From NCBI RefSeq assembly GCF_900112765.1, contig NZ_FOMZ01000001.1:372001-436000 (forward strand): a stretch of 64,000 bases of DNA, given 5' to 3'. The notes under the pieces are model-generated. The model did no database searches, was not told the DNA's origin, and worked only from the letters and a program-made list of their open reading frames with translations. This stretch comes from Actinopolyspora alba. Lineage in GTDB: Bacteria; Actinomycetota; Actinomycetes; Mycobacteriales; Pseudonocardiaceae. Shown here one piece after another: positions 8,125-15,450 of this stretch; the stretch's first letter is position 1; each line of letters begins with the position of its first letter. The translations under genes and the position numbers were made by a program.

Positions 8125-8335
8125 GTAGGCCCCGCGCACGCGGGGATGGACCCGTCTGTGGCTCTTGCTCGCCGGTCGGCTCGCCGTAGGCCCCGCGCAC
8201 GCGGGGATGGACCCTCCATGAGCGTCGCGAGCTTGTCGCGTGAGTCGTAGGCCCCGCGCACGCGGGGATGGACCGAGGTCGCTGCCGTCGGCAGCCGTGG
8301 CCCGCTCGTAGGCCCCGCGCACGCGGGATTGGAGA
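8125..8335 (+). CRISPR. CRISPR array, type I-E-like repeat, 4 repeats and 3 spacers
   Basis: The 28-bp repeats start at 8125, 8186, 8247 and 8308, an exact 61-bp period. The repeat begins GTAGGCCCCGCGCACGCGGG and continues GATGGACC, with a hairpin CCCCGCG/CGCGGGG, as in actinobacterial type I-E systems. Spacers are 33 bp each: 8153-8185, 8214-8246 and 8275-8307. The last repeat is degenerate at its 3' end (GCGGGATTGGAGA), as expected for the leader-distal repeat. The leader is on the left, so spacer 1 is the newest. No cas gene lies within the window. Confidence 0.95.
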
Positions 8336-8342
8336 CAGTAAA

Positions 8343-8373
8343 AGCGCCTCCGGAGTGCTGTTCCGGAGGCGCT
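8343..8373 (-). terminator. Terminator hairpin between CRISPR array and DUF397 gene
   Basis: AGCGCCTCCGGA (8343-8354) pairs perfectly with TCCGGAGGCGCT (8362-8373) around a 7-base loop. On the minus strand the stem runs into TTTT, so it should end the XRE-DUF397 transcript. It may also stop array transcription from the left. Confidence 0.85.
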
Positions 8374-8391
8374 GTGTTCGTTCGCTGGGAT

Positions 8392-8589
8392 TCAGTCGAA
8401 CCGGTCGATCTTTACCGCGTTAATGAAGGTGGCCCACTGCTGGACAGTGGTGGTGAAGTACCCGGCGGCACGATCCTTGGTGTCGCGGACCGCCGCGCCA
8501 CCATCGAGACGACCGACTTCAACGCAGTTGGTCTCCTGACTGCTGTAGCTGCTCTTACGCCACGTGCTCACCGCGTGCGACAGAGTCAC
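8392..8589 (-). CDS. DUF397 small protein
   Basis: A 65-residue protein with the DUF397 pattern: WRKSSYSSQETNCVEVGRL, AAVRDTKDR and a closing W-F-I-N segment. Such proteins are common next to XRE regulators of the Scr1/WhiJ type in actinomycetes and are thought to act as their small partners. The ATG overlaps the stop of the XRE gene by four bases (ATGA, 8586-8589), so the two are one operon. A close paralogue lies at 10963-11151. Confidence 0.92.
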   Translation of the reverse strand: MTLSHAVSTWRKSSYSSQETNCVEVGRLDGGAAVRDTKDRAAGYFTTTVQQWATFINAVKIDRFD

Positions 8590-9437
8590 GTCGCCTCCAA
8601 TCGTTCGATTGTCTCGGTGATGAGCTCCCTCGATTCCTCTGCACTCATCGCCAACCGATCGATATCATCCCGCGCATCAACGAATGCCGAAACGTCCCCC
8701 TCGTCACGCAGAAAAGCACTTGACCTGTGGTGTTCCAAGTGCACCACAGGCGAGGCACGCTCGAACTCCAGCAGCATGAATGGTCCGGCGTGTGCTGGAG
8801 TCCAACCGAGATGCCTCGGTATAACGCGCACTTCGACGTTGCCTCGCTGACTCATCTCGGTCAGGTGCAACAACTGTTCCGCCATAACCTCCTCATCACC
8901 AACAGCTTGGTGCAGCACCGAGTCCAATATGAAAGCTGTGTATGCAGCTGGCGCTTTCCGACGAGTGATGACATCGCTGCGTCCCAGTCGAAGCGCTACA
9001 CGCTCGTCTACATTCGGAACTCCGGTGCCCATGATGGCCCGTGCATAGTCTCCGGTTTGCAAGAGTCCGGGCATGAGCAGTGGAGATACGTCAGTGATCG
9101 CAGTAGAGGTACGCTCGAATTCAAGCAGAGCGGTGAGTTGATCACCTTCTCCTGTGGCTCCCACCGAAACCGAGTTGACCGGTTCGGAAGCCGCTTCACG
9201 AGTCAACTCAAGTAGCCGGTCTCGCTGGTGACTCGGCAGGTCCAACACCGCGCACATCGCCGAGACCGACTCGGTGGATGGGACTCGCCCACCACGCTCC
9301 CAACGGACTACGACCGAATGCGAAACATCGAGCTGCGTAGCCAGTTTGCGAACGGTCATTCCGGCTCCTACCCGTGCTTCGCGAAGTTCAGAGCCAAGGA
9401 TGTAGGCACGTGGTGCGAGGTTCGTGGTCCCGGTCAT
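8586..9437 (-). CDS. XRE-family regulator with DUF5753 (Scr1-type) C-terminal domain
   Basis: A 283-residue protein from the ATG at 9437. An upstream ATG at 9464 would add nine hydrophobic residues. Helix-turn-helix at about 12-65: LREARVGAGMTVRKLATQLD and VVRWERGGRVPS. The C-terminal domain has LLMPGLLQTGDYARAIM and ILDSVLHQAVG, which are DUF5753 signatures. Relatives control development or act as regulator/partner pairs with DUF397 proteins. It is divergent from the three-gene set at 9569, with 131 bp between them that is AT-rich for this genome and likely holds both promoters. Confidence 0.92.
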   Translation of the reverse strand: MTGTTNLAPRAYILGSELREARVGAGMTVRKLATQLDVSHSVVVRWERGGRVPSTESVSAMCAVLDLPSHQRDRLLELTREAASEPVNSVSVGATGEGDQLTALLEFERTSTAITDVSPLLMPGLLQTGDYARAIMGTGVPNVDERVALRLGRSDVITRRKAPAAYTAFILDSVLHQAVGDEEVMAEQLLHLTEMSQRGNVEVRVIPRHLGWTPAHAGPFMLLEFERASPVVHLEHHRSSAFLRDEGDVSAFVDARDDIDRLAMSAEESRELITETIERLEAT

Positions 9438-9568
9438 GCACCACACCGTAAATGAGAACAACATCTGTGGAGATCACCTGAAAGAGCTATTGTCCCAATG
9501 GTCTCGATACCTACAAACTGGTCTCACACCAAATACAAGTAGTTAATATTGACTACAGGAGGTCATCG

Positions 9569-9793
9569 ATGCCAACCAGGTACGAGGTGCATCATCCGGG
9601 TGTTCGGGTGTGGTGTGGCAACGAGTCGGAGGGCTCGTCGTCGTTGCTGGTGTGGATCTCGCGGTGGACGCCGGAGGTGATTCGGATCGAGACGCCGACG
9701 GTGTTCCACCGGACGGTGTGGACGGTCGGCCAGGCTGCCCAGCTGCGGGATGTGCTCACCTCGGCTGTTCAGACTGGGGGTGAGTCGTGGTGA
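9569..9793 (+). CDS. Small hypothetical protein, first gene of a three-gene set
   Basis: A 74-residue protein with no recognised family. The composition (RYEVHHPGVRVWCG, VWISRWTPEVIRIETP) suggests a small beta-rich fold. The ATG follows a strong ribosome site AGGAGG eight bases upstream. The stop overlaps the next gene's start region at 9787-9793. It lies in the accessory patch between the two CRISPR leaders. Confidence 0.7.
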   Translation: MPTRYEVHHPGVRVWCGNESEGSSSLLVWISRWTPEVIRIETPTVFHRTVWTVGQAAQLRDVLTSAVQTGGESW

Positions 9794-10038
9794 CCAGTTA
9801 TGCGGGCAGGTTGGGCATGTGGCTTGCCCACGAGCAGTGGGAACTCGAACAGGCTTCCTACGACATCCCGGCCCGGCAGGCCACCCCGAGGCAGTGCGCC
9901 GAACTCGCCGGAATATTGCAGCGGCTCTCCGATGAGCTGCGTGACTACGCCGCCGCGCTGGCCTTCGGCGGGGGAACCCCTCCGGAGTCGGGTTCGATCG
10001 ACCCGGACGAGTTCCGCAGGCGGGGTGAGGCGGAATGA
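9787..10038 (+). CDS. Small hypothetical protein, second gene of the set
   Basis: An 83-residue, mostly helical protein (WLAHEQWELEQASYD, QCAELAGILQRLSDEL). It starts at GTG 9787 or the adjacent GTG 9790 and overlaps the previous stop. Its own stop overlaps the next ATG by four bases. Translational coupling is therefore likely. No family is recognised. Confidence 0.7.
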   Translation: MVTSYAGRLGMWLAHEQWELEQASYDIPARQATPRQCAELAGILQRLSDELRDYAAALAFGGGTPPESGSIDPDEFRRRGEAE

Positions 10039-10472
10039 GTACGCATCCGGCGATGCTGCTGACCACCGCCGTCGTGCTGGCCGGGGCTGCGATCGTGCTG
10101 GGTGGCTGGGGCAACCGGGCGAGTTATCGGCCCCGCCACGCGGGCGGCAGCGGCCCGGCCGCCCGACGGCTGGCCGCGCTGCGGCTGGAGTCGTATTTCC
10201 GGGACGAACGCCCTACCACGGAGTTGATCGGCTGGCCACTGTGCGACCCCGACGAGTATCCGCACCTGTTCGGTGTCAGCCCACCGGCCCCGGTAGCGCC
10301 GTCACTGACGCCGACACCGGAGTCACCACCGGCAGCGCCGCATCCCACCAGCCCAACCGCTGTTGACACCGTTCCCGCCGTTTCCGCTGCCTCCCCTGAT
10401 CCCGCGTCGGTGGCAGAGCCTCCCGAGCTGGCACTCATGCGCCGCGTCCTCGACGGGCTTCACCGCCTCTAG
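10035..10472 (+). CDS. Small membrane-anchored hypothetical protein, third gene of the set
   Basis: A 145-residue protein with one hydrophobic helix at about 8-26. A central segment contains LESYFRDERPTTELIGWPLCD, followed by a Pro/Ala/Ser/Thr-rich tail. The ATG at 10035 overlaps the previous stop (ATGA). The architecture suggests a single-span protein with a disordered tail. No function is evident. Confidence 0.65.
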   Translation: MSTHPAMLLTTAVVLAGAAIVLGGWGNRASYRPRHAGGSGPAARRLAALRLESYFRDERPTTELIGWPLCDPDEYPHLFGVSPPAPVAPSLTPTPESPPAAPHPTSPTAVDTVPAVSAASPDPASVAEPPELALMRRVLDGLHRL

Positions 10473-10599
10473 ACACTGACCCGCCCCGGCGTCCGTCCCC
10501 CACGATCCCTTTTCCCACCAAGATCGGGCCCGGAACCGTGTACTCGGCCACCCCCCGACAACCGCCGAGACACCCCGGGCCGCCGGTGGCGGGGCGACA

Positions 10600-10657
10600 A
10601 TTTCCCACGAAATCGCCGCGCACGCCCCCACGCAGCGACGTCAATTTCTCGCGAAAT
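10600..10657 (+). repeat. Family A palindrome pair upstream of CRISPR locus 2
   Basis: The cores are ATTTCCCACGAAAT (10600-10613) and ATTTCTCGCGAAAT (10644-10657), 44 bp apart and in the same orientation. The orientation is opposite to the pair before locus 1. Confidence 0.85.
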
Positions 10658-10837
10658 GTACGCACCGCCACCGAAAACCCCGCCCGGCCGGGCCTCCCTC
10701 CCCGCTCCCACCCGGCCGGGCGGGGACTCCAACGCAGCAGACCACAATGGTGGGAACCGCTACCGGAGTCATCGACGATCCAGCCTCCGGAGCGGTCCGC
10801 CCGAAGCTGTGGTGTCCGAAGAGGAGTGACCACGTGG

Positions 10838-10881
10838 TTCTCACAACGCCTTCGCGCCGCTAGAATCCCAGCGCAGTGAGT
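10838..10881 (+). promoter_or_regulatory. CRISPR leader and promoter, locus 2
   Basis: TAGAAT (10861-10866) and the flanking CGCCTTCGCGCCGC and CCCAGCGCAGTGAG match the leader of locus 1 almost base for base. The -35 region reads TTCTCA. Confidence 0.65.
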
Positions 10882-10909
10882 GTAGGCCCCGCGCACGCGG
10901 GGATGGAGG
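10882..10909 (+). CRISPR. Solo CRISPR repeat with intact leader
   Basis: One copy of the 28-bp repeat starts at 10882, identical to locus 1 through GATGGA, and no second repeat follows. Its 3' flank GGCAGAAA resembles the flank of the degenerate last repeat of locus 1 (GACAGTAAA). It is therefore either a collapsed array that lost all spacers or a naive single-repeat locus. Confidence 0.85.
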
Positions 10910-10915
10910 CAGAAA

Positions 10916-10945
10916 CAGCCCCTCCGAAGCGCTCCGGAGGGGCTG
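10916..10945. terminator. Terminator hairpin between solo repeat and second DUF397 gene
   Basis: CAGCCCCTCCG (10916-10926) pairs perfectly with CGGAGGGGCTG (10935-10945). The right flank is CATTTATTC, and the left flank gives TTT on the minus strand. It corresponds in position to the hairpin at 8343, with different but still paired stem bases. Confidence 0.8.
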
Positions 10946-10962
10946 CATTTATTCAGTGGGAT

Positions 10963-11151
10963 TCAGTCGAACCGGTTGGCCTTGACCGCGTCGATGAACA
11001 CTGCCCACTGCTGAGCCGTGGTGGTGAAGTATCCGGCGGCGCGGTTCTTGGTATCGCGCACCGCCGCGCCGGAGTGGACACGACCGACCTCGACGCAGCT
11101 GGTTTCCTGTGAGGAGTAGCTCGACTTACGCCATCCGCTTATGTCGGGCAT
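10963..11151 (-). CDS. DUF397 small protein, orphan paralogue
   Basis: A 62-residue protein from the ATG at 11151. An upstream in-frame ATG would add 16 residues unlike the family. The sequence WRKSSYSSQETSCVEVGRV...AAVRDTK is very close to the protein at 8392-8589, and the two DNA segments are also alike through the stop codon and terminator. Unlike the first copy it has no XRE gene upstream. It may pair with the XRE protein encoded 1.5 kb away. Confidence 0.9.
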   Translation of the reverse strand: MPDISGWRKSSYSSQETSCVEVGRVHSGAAVRDTKNRAAGYFTTTAQQWAVFIDAVKANRFD

Positions 11152-11229
11152 AATTTTCCGCTCACTTTCGTGAAGATTCCGCATGGACGTCAACAGCATT
11201 TCCCATCACGAAAACGCCGAGAATTCCCG

Positions 11230-11514
11230 TCACTTCCGCGTGAAGCTCCCGTCGTCGTGCTGCACGTAGAAGCCGGAGCGATCGCCGGTCTCCGCCATGC
11301 GCCGCAACATCGCGCGTTCCGCTTCGGTAGGGGGATTGGCAGCGCTCGTGGCCGTGGTCCACCACTCCGTGAGCTCTTCCTCGGTAAACCCGTACTCGCG
11401 TTCGAGGTCGAAACGTGCGAGCTCGTCCGGCTCGCCGTAGCGGCGCAGGGCCTCGCGAACATCGTCGAGGTCACGGTAAACGACGACGACAGCCCCGTCC
11501 TGCTCGAAACGCAT
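11230..11514 (-). CDS. Small acidic hypothetical protein
   Basis: A 94-residue protein from the ATG at 11514. A longer reading to 11586 adds an Arg-rich leader and is less likely. It contains VVYRDLDDVREALRRYGEPD and TEEELTEWW and ends in YVQHDDGSFTRK. It resembles small actinobacterial proteins (DUF6247-like) sometimes found near toxin genes, but no toxin partner is visible here. It is on the same strand as the orphan DUF397 gene downstream, about 80 bp away. Confidence 0.6.
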   Translation of the reverse strand: MRFEQDGAVVVVYRDLDDVREALRRYGEPDELARFDLEREYGFTEEELTEWWTTATSAANPPTEAERAMLRRMAETGDRSGFYVQHDDGSFTRK

Positions 11515-11634
11515 GCCGCGAGCATGCCAGCGCGGAACAGACCTCCGCAGCCGCGACCGGTGAAGTTCACCCGACCAATACAACACCGACCAGCGACACG
11601 CACGGATCGACTAGGACGGCGACCGACACCGGAA

Positions 11635-11835
11635 TTACTTTTCCTTTTCCCGGTCCTTCACTTCTTTCCGGATCAAAAATGCGACCCCAACGAGGCAAAC
11701 CAGTTGAAGCAGGCGAAGCGAGAAACCCGACGGCAAATAATTCGACACGACAAAGTGATCGGCGAGCGCAAGCAGCACGAAGCCCGCCATCCCCAGCAGA
11801 GCGATCACCAGATACAGGATATTTCTTTTGTCCAC
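11635..11835 (-). CDS. Small two-helix membrane protein
   Basis: A 66-residue protein. It starts at GTG 11835 and has two hydrophobic helices at about 6-26 and 38-56. The charged tail RKEVKDREKEK indicates a cytosolic C-terminus. The local sequence is lower in GC than its surroundings, which is consistent with recent acquisition. No family is recognised, and the start is supported only weakly by an upstream GGGAAA. Confidence 0.5.
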   Translation of the reverse strand: MDKRNILYLVIALLGMAGFVLLALADHFVVSNYLPSGFSLRLLQLVCLVGVAFLIRKEVKDREKEK

Positions 11836-12000
11836 TTTCCCAAGCTAACCCGCCCCGAAGAAGCCGATCAAGGCAGCGCTGACGTCGAGCACCGTGAAAC
11901 GCAGCACGAGCGCCGCCGGATCTATGGCGGCGTACGTGTTGTTCAATCGAGGCTAAGCGCACGGCCCCACCCGAGGCGCCACGTACCGCGCGATCCGCGC

Positions 12001-12885
12001 TCAACCCGGCTCGGCGGGCACCAGCACGTTCACCGCGCCGGGAACGCACTCGGCGGTCAGCGGCAGCCGCGCCAGTGGCTCGCCGTCGCCGTAGGCGGTG
12101 ACGCCGGGTGTGGACACCGACACCCGCCGGGCCCGAACCGTGGTCACCTGCGAATACTCCACGTGCCTGGCGTCGTAGACGGTGGGCAGCAGCCGTATCA
12201 ACCGCCGTGCCGCCACCGGCCCGATCACGGTGACGTCGAACCAACCGTCCACGCAGGACGCACCGGGGCAGATCCGCATCCCGCCGCCGTAACTGGGCCC
12301 GTTGCCGATCGCCACCAGCACCGCGCTGGTCTCCCACGACTCGCCGTCGAGTTCGAGGCGGTAGTCCAACGGCCGCAGCTTGGCGAGCTCCGCGACCACC
12401 GCCAGGTTGTAGCGCCACTTGCCGCGCGGCCAGGACATGCGGTTGGTGCGCTCGTTGACCTTGGCGTCGAACCCGCACGCCAGCACGGTGCCGAACCACT
12501 GCTCACCACATCGACCGGCGTCGATGGCACTGGTGACGCCCGCGAGCACCACCCGCGCGGCGTCCTCGGGATCGCTGCCGTGCAGCCCCAACATCCGCGC
12601 GTAGTCGTTCCCGGTGCCCGCAGGGATCAGCCCGATCGGCGTGGCGGTGCCGACCGCTGCCCGCAGCGCGATGTTCATGATGCCGTCACCGCCGCAGGCG
12701 ACCAGCGCGTCCGTGCCGGAGGCGACGGCGTGCTCGGCCAGCCGCGCGGCGTGCGCGGCGTCGGTGCCCACCAGTTCGGTGACGGACGCACCGTCGCGTC
12801 GCAGCCGTTCGGCGGCGCGACGGGCCGCCTCGCGTGCCCGCCCCTTACCGGAAGTCGGATTGACGAGTAAGGAGATGTCGCGCAC
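12001..12885 (-). CDS. Diacylglycerol/lipid kinase (DagK/YegS family)
   Basis: A 294-residue protein with the family's motifs in order: LLVNPTSGKG (6-15), CGGDG (64-68, nucleotide-binding loop), PAGTGNDYAR, GFDAKVNERT, IGNGPSYGGGM and a DG pair near the C-terminus. These enzymes phosphorylate diacylglycerol or related lipids with ATP at the inner membrane face. The neighbouring AGPS-like oxidase and GlpD suggest a shared role in glycerolipid metabolism. It lies downstream of the oxidase on the same strand, with a family A pair in the 240-bp gap. Confidence 0.9.
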   Translation of the reverse strand: MRDISLLVNPTSGKGRAREAARRAAERLRRDGASVTELVGTDAAHAARLAEHAVASGTDALVACGGDGIMNIALRAAVGTATPIGLIPAGTGNDYARMLGLHGSDPEDAARVVLAGVTSAIDAGRCGEQWFGTVLACGFDAKVNERTNRMSWPRGKWRYNLAVVAELAKLRPLDYRLELDGESWETSAVLVAIGNGPSYGGGMRICPGASCVDGWFDVTVIGPVAARRLIRLLPTVYDARHVEYSQVTTVRARRVSVSTPGVTAYGDGEPLARLPLTAECVPGAVNVLVPAEPG

Positions 12886-13034
12886 CGGCCGCTCCCTCGT
12901 TCACTGTTACAACGGTTGCCCGGCCGACCTGCCCGACCGAGTGTTCCCTCGGGGTTTCCGGGGACACGGTCGACGGAACCTCCACCGGGCCGTTTCATCC
13001 CTCGCCGCACCGAGCGGTGCTCAACCGAGCGTCG

Positions 13035-13106
13035 ATTTCCCGAGAAATCGCCGCGCCGGTGAGGCGGCACGGCCCGGTGCGGTGCGACGTCAATTTCCCG
13101 AGAAAT
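13035..13106 (+). repeat. Family A palindrome pair
   Basis: Two identical cores, ATTTCCCGAGAAAT, lie at 13035-13048 and 13093-13106, 58 bp apart. Both are followed by CGCCGCGC. They sit between the oxidase stop and the lipid kinase start. Confidence 0.88.
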
Positions 13107-13127
13107 CGCCGCGCTCTGGTGGGGTAA

Positions 13128-14741
13128 TCACTTCGGCGGGAGCAGTTTCCCGGGGTTGAGCACCCCTTCGGGGTCCACGGTCTCCTTGACGGCGCGCAGT
13201 ACGTCGAGGCCGAGTTCGCCGACCTCCTCGACCATCCAGTCGCGGTGGTCGGAGCCGACCGCGTGGTGGTGCGTGATGGTCGCGCCGACCGAGGCGATCG
13301 CGTCGCCCGCCGCCCGCTTGGCGTGCTGCCACTGCGCCACCGGATCCGCCGCACGCGCGCAGGCCACGGTGAAGTACAGCGAGGCGCCGGTCGGGTAGAT
13401 GTGCGAGACGTGGCACATCACCAGCGGCGGAGTCCCCTGCTCTCCCAATGCTTCGGTGAGCGCCCCGTGCACGGCTTGATACGTCCGGTCCAGATTGGAC
13501 CACGTGGTGGCGGTCTCCAGGGTCTCGGCGAGGGTGTTCACGTCCAGCAGCGCGTCGCGCAGGTACGGCGCGTGGAACCGGCCGCGGTCCCAGGAGTCCG
13601 CCGGTTCCGCACCGAGCGAGCTGCCGCCCGCCGCGCGCAGCAGTTCGGCGATCTCGGCGTGGCGGGCTTCGACGTGCTCGGCCGTGCCCTCGTAGGTGGT
13701 CACGGCCAGACAGCCACCGGAGGGCGCGCTCTCCCCAACCTCGGAAGAGGCTAGGTTCAGCCCGGTCTCGGTCTCGTCGGACAGCCGTGCCACGGTCGGC
13801 AGCGAACCGGTCCGCGCGAGCTGCCGCAGCGCCGCCGCCCCGGTCGCGAAGTCCGGGAAGGACCACGCCTCGTGGCGCGTCTCGACCGGTGCCGGACGCA
13901 CCCGCACGGTCACCTCGGTGACCACGCCGAACGCGCCCTCGGAGCCCAGGAAGAGCTGCCGCAGGTCCGGCCCCGCCGCCGAGGCGGGCGCGCGCCCGGG
14001 GTGGATCGTGCCGCGCGGGGTCGCCACCCGCAGGTCCAGCACCATGTCGTCGAACCGGCCGTAGCCAGCCGACGCCTGCCCGGAGGACCTGGTGGCGGCG
14101 AAACCGCCGATGCTGGCGTACTCGAAGCTCTGCGGGAAGTGCCCCAACGTGAAGCCCCGCTCCCGCAGCAACCGCTCGGCCTCCGGGCCGCGCAGCCCCG
14201 CCTGCAGCGTGGCGGTGCCGGACTCGGTGTCCAGTTCGAGCAGTCGATCCAGCCTGGCGAGGTCCAGGGCCACCACGACCGGCAGCGCCGAGCGGTCCGG
14301 GCTCACCCCGCCGACCACGCTGGTGCCGCCGCCGAACGCGATCACCGCGACCCGGTGCCGGGCGCAGGCGCGCAGCACCAGTTCGACCTCCTCGTGGCCG
14401 CCGGGCCGCACCACCGCGTCGGGGGCCTCGTCCGCGTCACCGGAACGGCGGCGCAGCAGGTCCGGGGTGCTCTTGCCGCCGGTGTGCAGCAGTCGCGTGT
14501 GCTCGTCGGTGTGCAGGTGTTCGGCACCGACGGCGTCCTGGATCGACGCGCGGGCCACGTCCGGCAGCGCCGACTCGCGGATCCGCACCTGATCGCGAGG
14601 AACCGAGGGGGTGTCGCGGCGGGGCACGCCGAGCGCGTCGGTCAGCAGCGCGCGCAGGTGTTCGGGCAGCGGATCGGCCTCGGAAGCGGTACCCCACGCG
14701 TTCCACATCGGCTCCGGGGTGCGGTGCTGCGGTGCGGTCAT
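13128..14741 (-). CDS. FAD-binding oxidase, alkyldihydroxyacetonephosphate synthase-like
   Basis: A 537-residue protein. The PCMH-type FAD domain contains VVRPGGHEEVELVL, VIAFGGGTSVVGG and HFPQSFEYASIGGF. The C-terminal half has HVSHIYPTGASLYFT and the His-rich THHHAVGSDH expected of AGPS relatives. AGPS exchanges the acyl of acyl-DHAP for a fatty alcohol in ether-lipid synthesis. In actinomycetes the true substrate of these relatives is not established. The start is either ATG 14741 or ATG 14708 (MWNAWG). The first leaves only 17 bp to the start of the divergent TetR gene. Confidence 0.85.
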   Translation of the reverse strand: MTAPQHRTPEPMWNAWGTASEADPLPEHLRALLTDALGVPRRDTPSVPRDQVRIRESALPDVARASIQDAVGAEHLHTDEHTRLLHTGGKSTPDLLRRRSGDADEAPDAVVRPGGHEEVELVLRACARHRVAVIAFGGGTSVVGGVSPDRSALPVVVALDLARLDRLLELDTESGTATLQAGLRGPEAERLLRERGFTLGHFPQSFEYASIGGFAATRSSGQASAGYGRFDDMVLDLRVATPRGTIHPGRAPASAAGPDLRQLFLGSEGAFGVVTEVTVRVRPAPVETRHEAWSFPDFATGAAALRQLARTGSLPTVARLSDETETGLNLASSEVGESAPSGGCLAVTTYEGTAEHVEARHAEIAELLRAAGGSSLGAEPADSWDRGRFHAPYLRDALLDVNTLAETLETATTWSNLDRTYQAVHGALTEALGEQGTPPLVMCHVSHIYPTGASLYFTVACARAADPVAQWQHAKRAAGDAIASVGATITHHHAVGSDHRDWMVEEVGELGLDVLRAVKETVDPEGVLNPGKLLPPK

Positions 14742-14767
14742 GCGCTACAGTTTTACACATGACGTCA
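14742..14767. promoter_or_regulatory. Short shared promoter/operator between AGPS-like and TetR genes
   Basis: The two start codons are 17 bp apart. TACAGT (14746-14751) is placed seven bases before the TetR ATG, which suggests a leaderless mRNA. The perfect palindrome TGACGTCA (14760-14767) overlaps the TetR start and is a candidate operator half. Confidence 0.45.
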
Positions 14768-15337
14768 AGTCGTAATGAAGACGGCATCCTGGACGCCGCG
14801 CGCGAGTGCGTCCTCGCCGTCGGGATGCGCCGTACGACGCTGACCGAGGTGGCACGCCGCGCCGGGGTGAGCCGACCGACCGTCTACCGCCACTGGCAGG
14901 ACATGCGCTCGCTGGCCGCCGACCTGCTGACCAGGGAGCTCCGCGCGCTGCTGCCCGACGACGAAGAGACCGGCGGCGACGCCCGCGAGCGCGGGTTGGA
15001 CCGGATCGTCAGCACCGTGGCGGCCGTGCGCGAGCACCCGCTGCTGCGCAAGATCCTGGAGACCGATCCGGAACTGCTGATCACCTACACCTTCGACCGG
15101 CTCGGAACCAGCCAGCGCGAGATACTGGAGGTTTTCGCCGCCGCGATCCGAGAGGGCCAGCGGGACGGCTCGATCACCGACGGCGATCCCGAGGAGCTCG
15201 CGGCGATGCTGCTGCTGGTCACCCAGTCCGCCGCGCTCTCCTCCCGCCTCGTGGCGGACCAGCTGCCCGCCGAACGCCTGGACGAGCAGCTGCGCACGAT
15301 GCTGGAGAACTACCTGCGCCCCGAATCCCCGAAGTAG
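14759..15337 (+). CDS. TetR-family transcriptional regulator
   Basis: A 192-residue protein from ATG 14759. Helix-turn-helix: RRTTLTEVARRAGVSRPTVY with HWQDMRSLAADLL. The C-terminal ligand domain is helical, with no recognisable specificity. Being divergent from the AGPS-like gene by only 17 bp, it probably controls that gene and itself. A lipid or fatty acyl ligand is an inference from the neighbours. Confidence 0.9.
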   Translation: MTSSRNEDGILDAARECVLAVGMRRTTLTEVARRAGVSRPTVYRHWQDMRSLAADLLTRELRALLPDDEETGGDARERGLDRIVSTVAAVREHPLLRKILETDPELLITYTFDRLGTSQREILEVFAAAIREGQRDGSITDGDPEELAAMLLLVTQSAALSSRLVADQLPAERLDEQLRTMLENYLRPESPK

Positions 15338-15370
15338 GGGTTCGTCAACTCGACTCCCGTGAGTGCTCGG

Positions 15371-15416
15371 GTGGCGGAACCTCTCGCGGGCTCTCGCTCC
15401 GTGCGGCCCGACATCG
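15371..15416 (-). repeat. Family B element, 3' half copy
   Basis: Read on the minus strand it gives CGATGTCGGG, then GCGAGAGCCCGCGAGAGGTT, then CCGCCAC, matching copy 1 at 358-402. No pairing 5' arm is visible. It lies just upstream of glpD. Confidence 0.7.
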
Positions 15417-15450
15417 AGCAGCGGTATCGAACCTCGACAAGGAGTGCCCC

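Larger units (their letters stand above)
7740..8391. other. Gene-free interval holding tandem repeat, palindrome pair and CRISPR array
   Basis: From left to right it holds an eight-base tandem repeat, a family A pair, a CRISPR leader with promoter, the array and a terminator hairpin. Frames that read through the tandem repeat give Gln-Pro-Gly-Ser repeats and are judged not to be genes. Confidence 0.75.
10473..10962. other. Gene-free interval with palindrome pair and second CRISPR leader
   Basis: It holds a family A pair, a second CRISPR leader, a solo repeat and a terminator hairpin. These are the same parts as in the interval before the first DUF397 gene. No gene is seen. Confidence 0.7.

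Noticed and set aside
7740-11900. Possible cas genes near the CRISPR repeats
   Set aside because: All frames of useful size were examined. None shows Cas1, Cas2, Cas3 or Cascade motifs.
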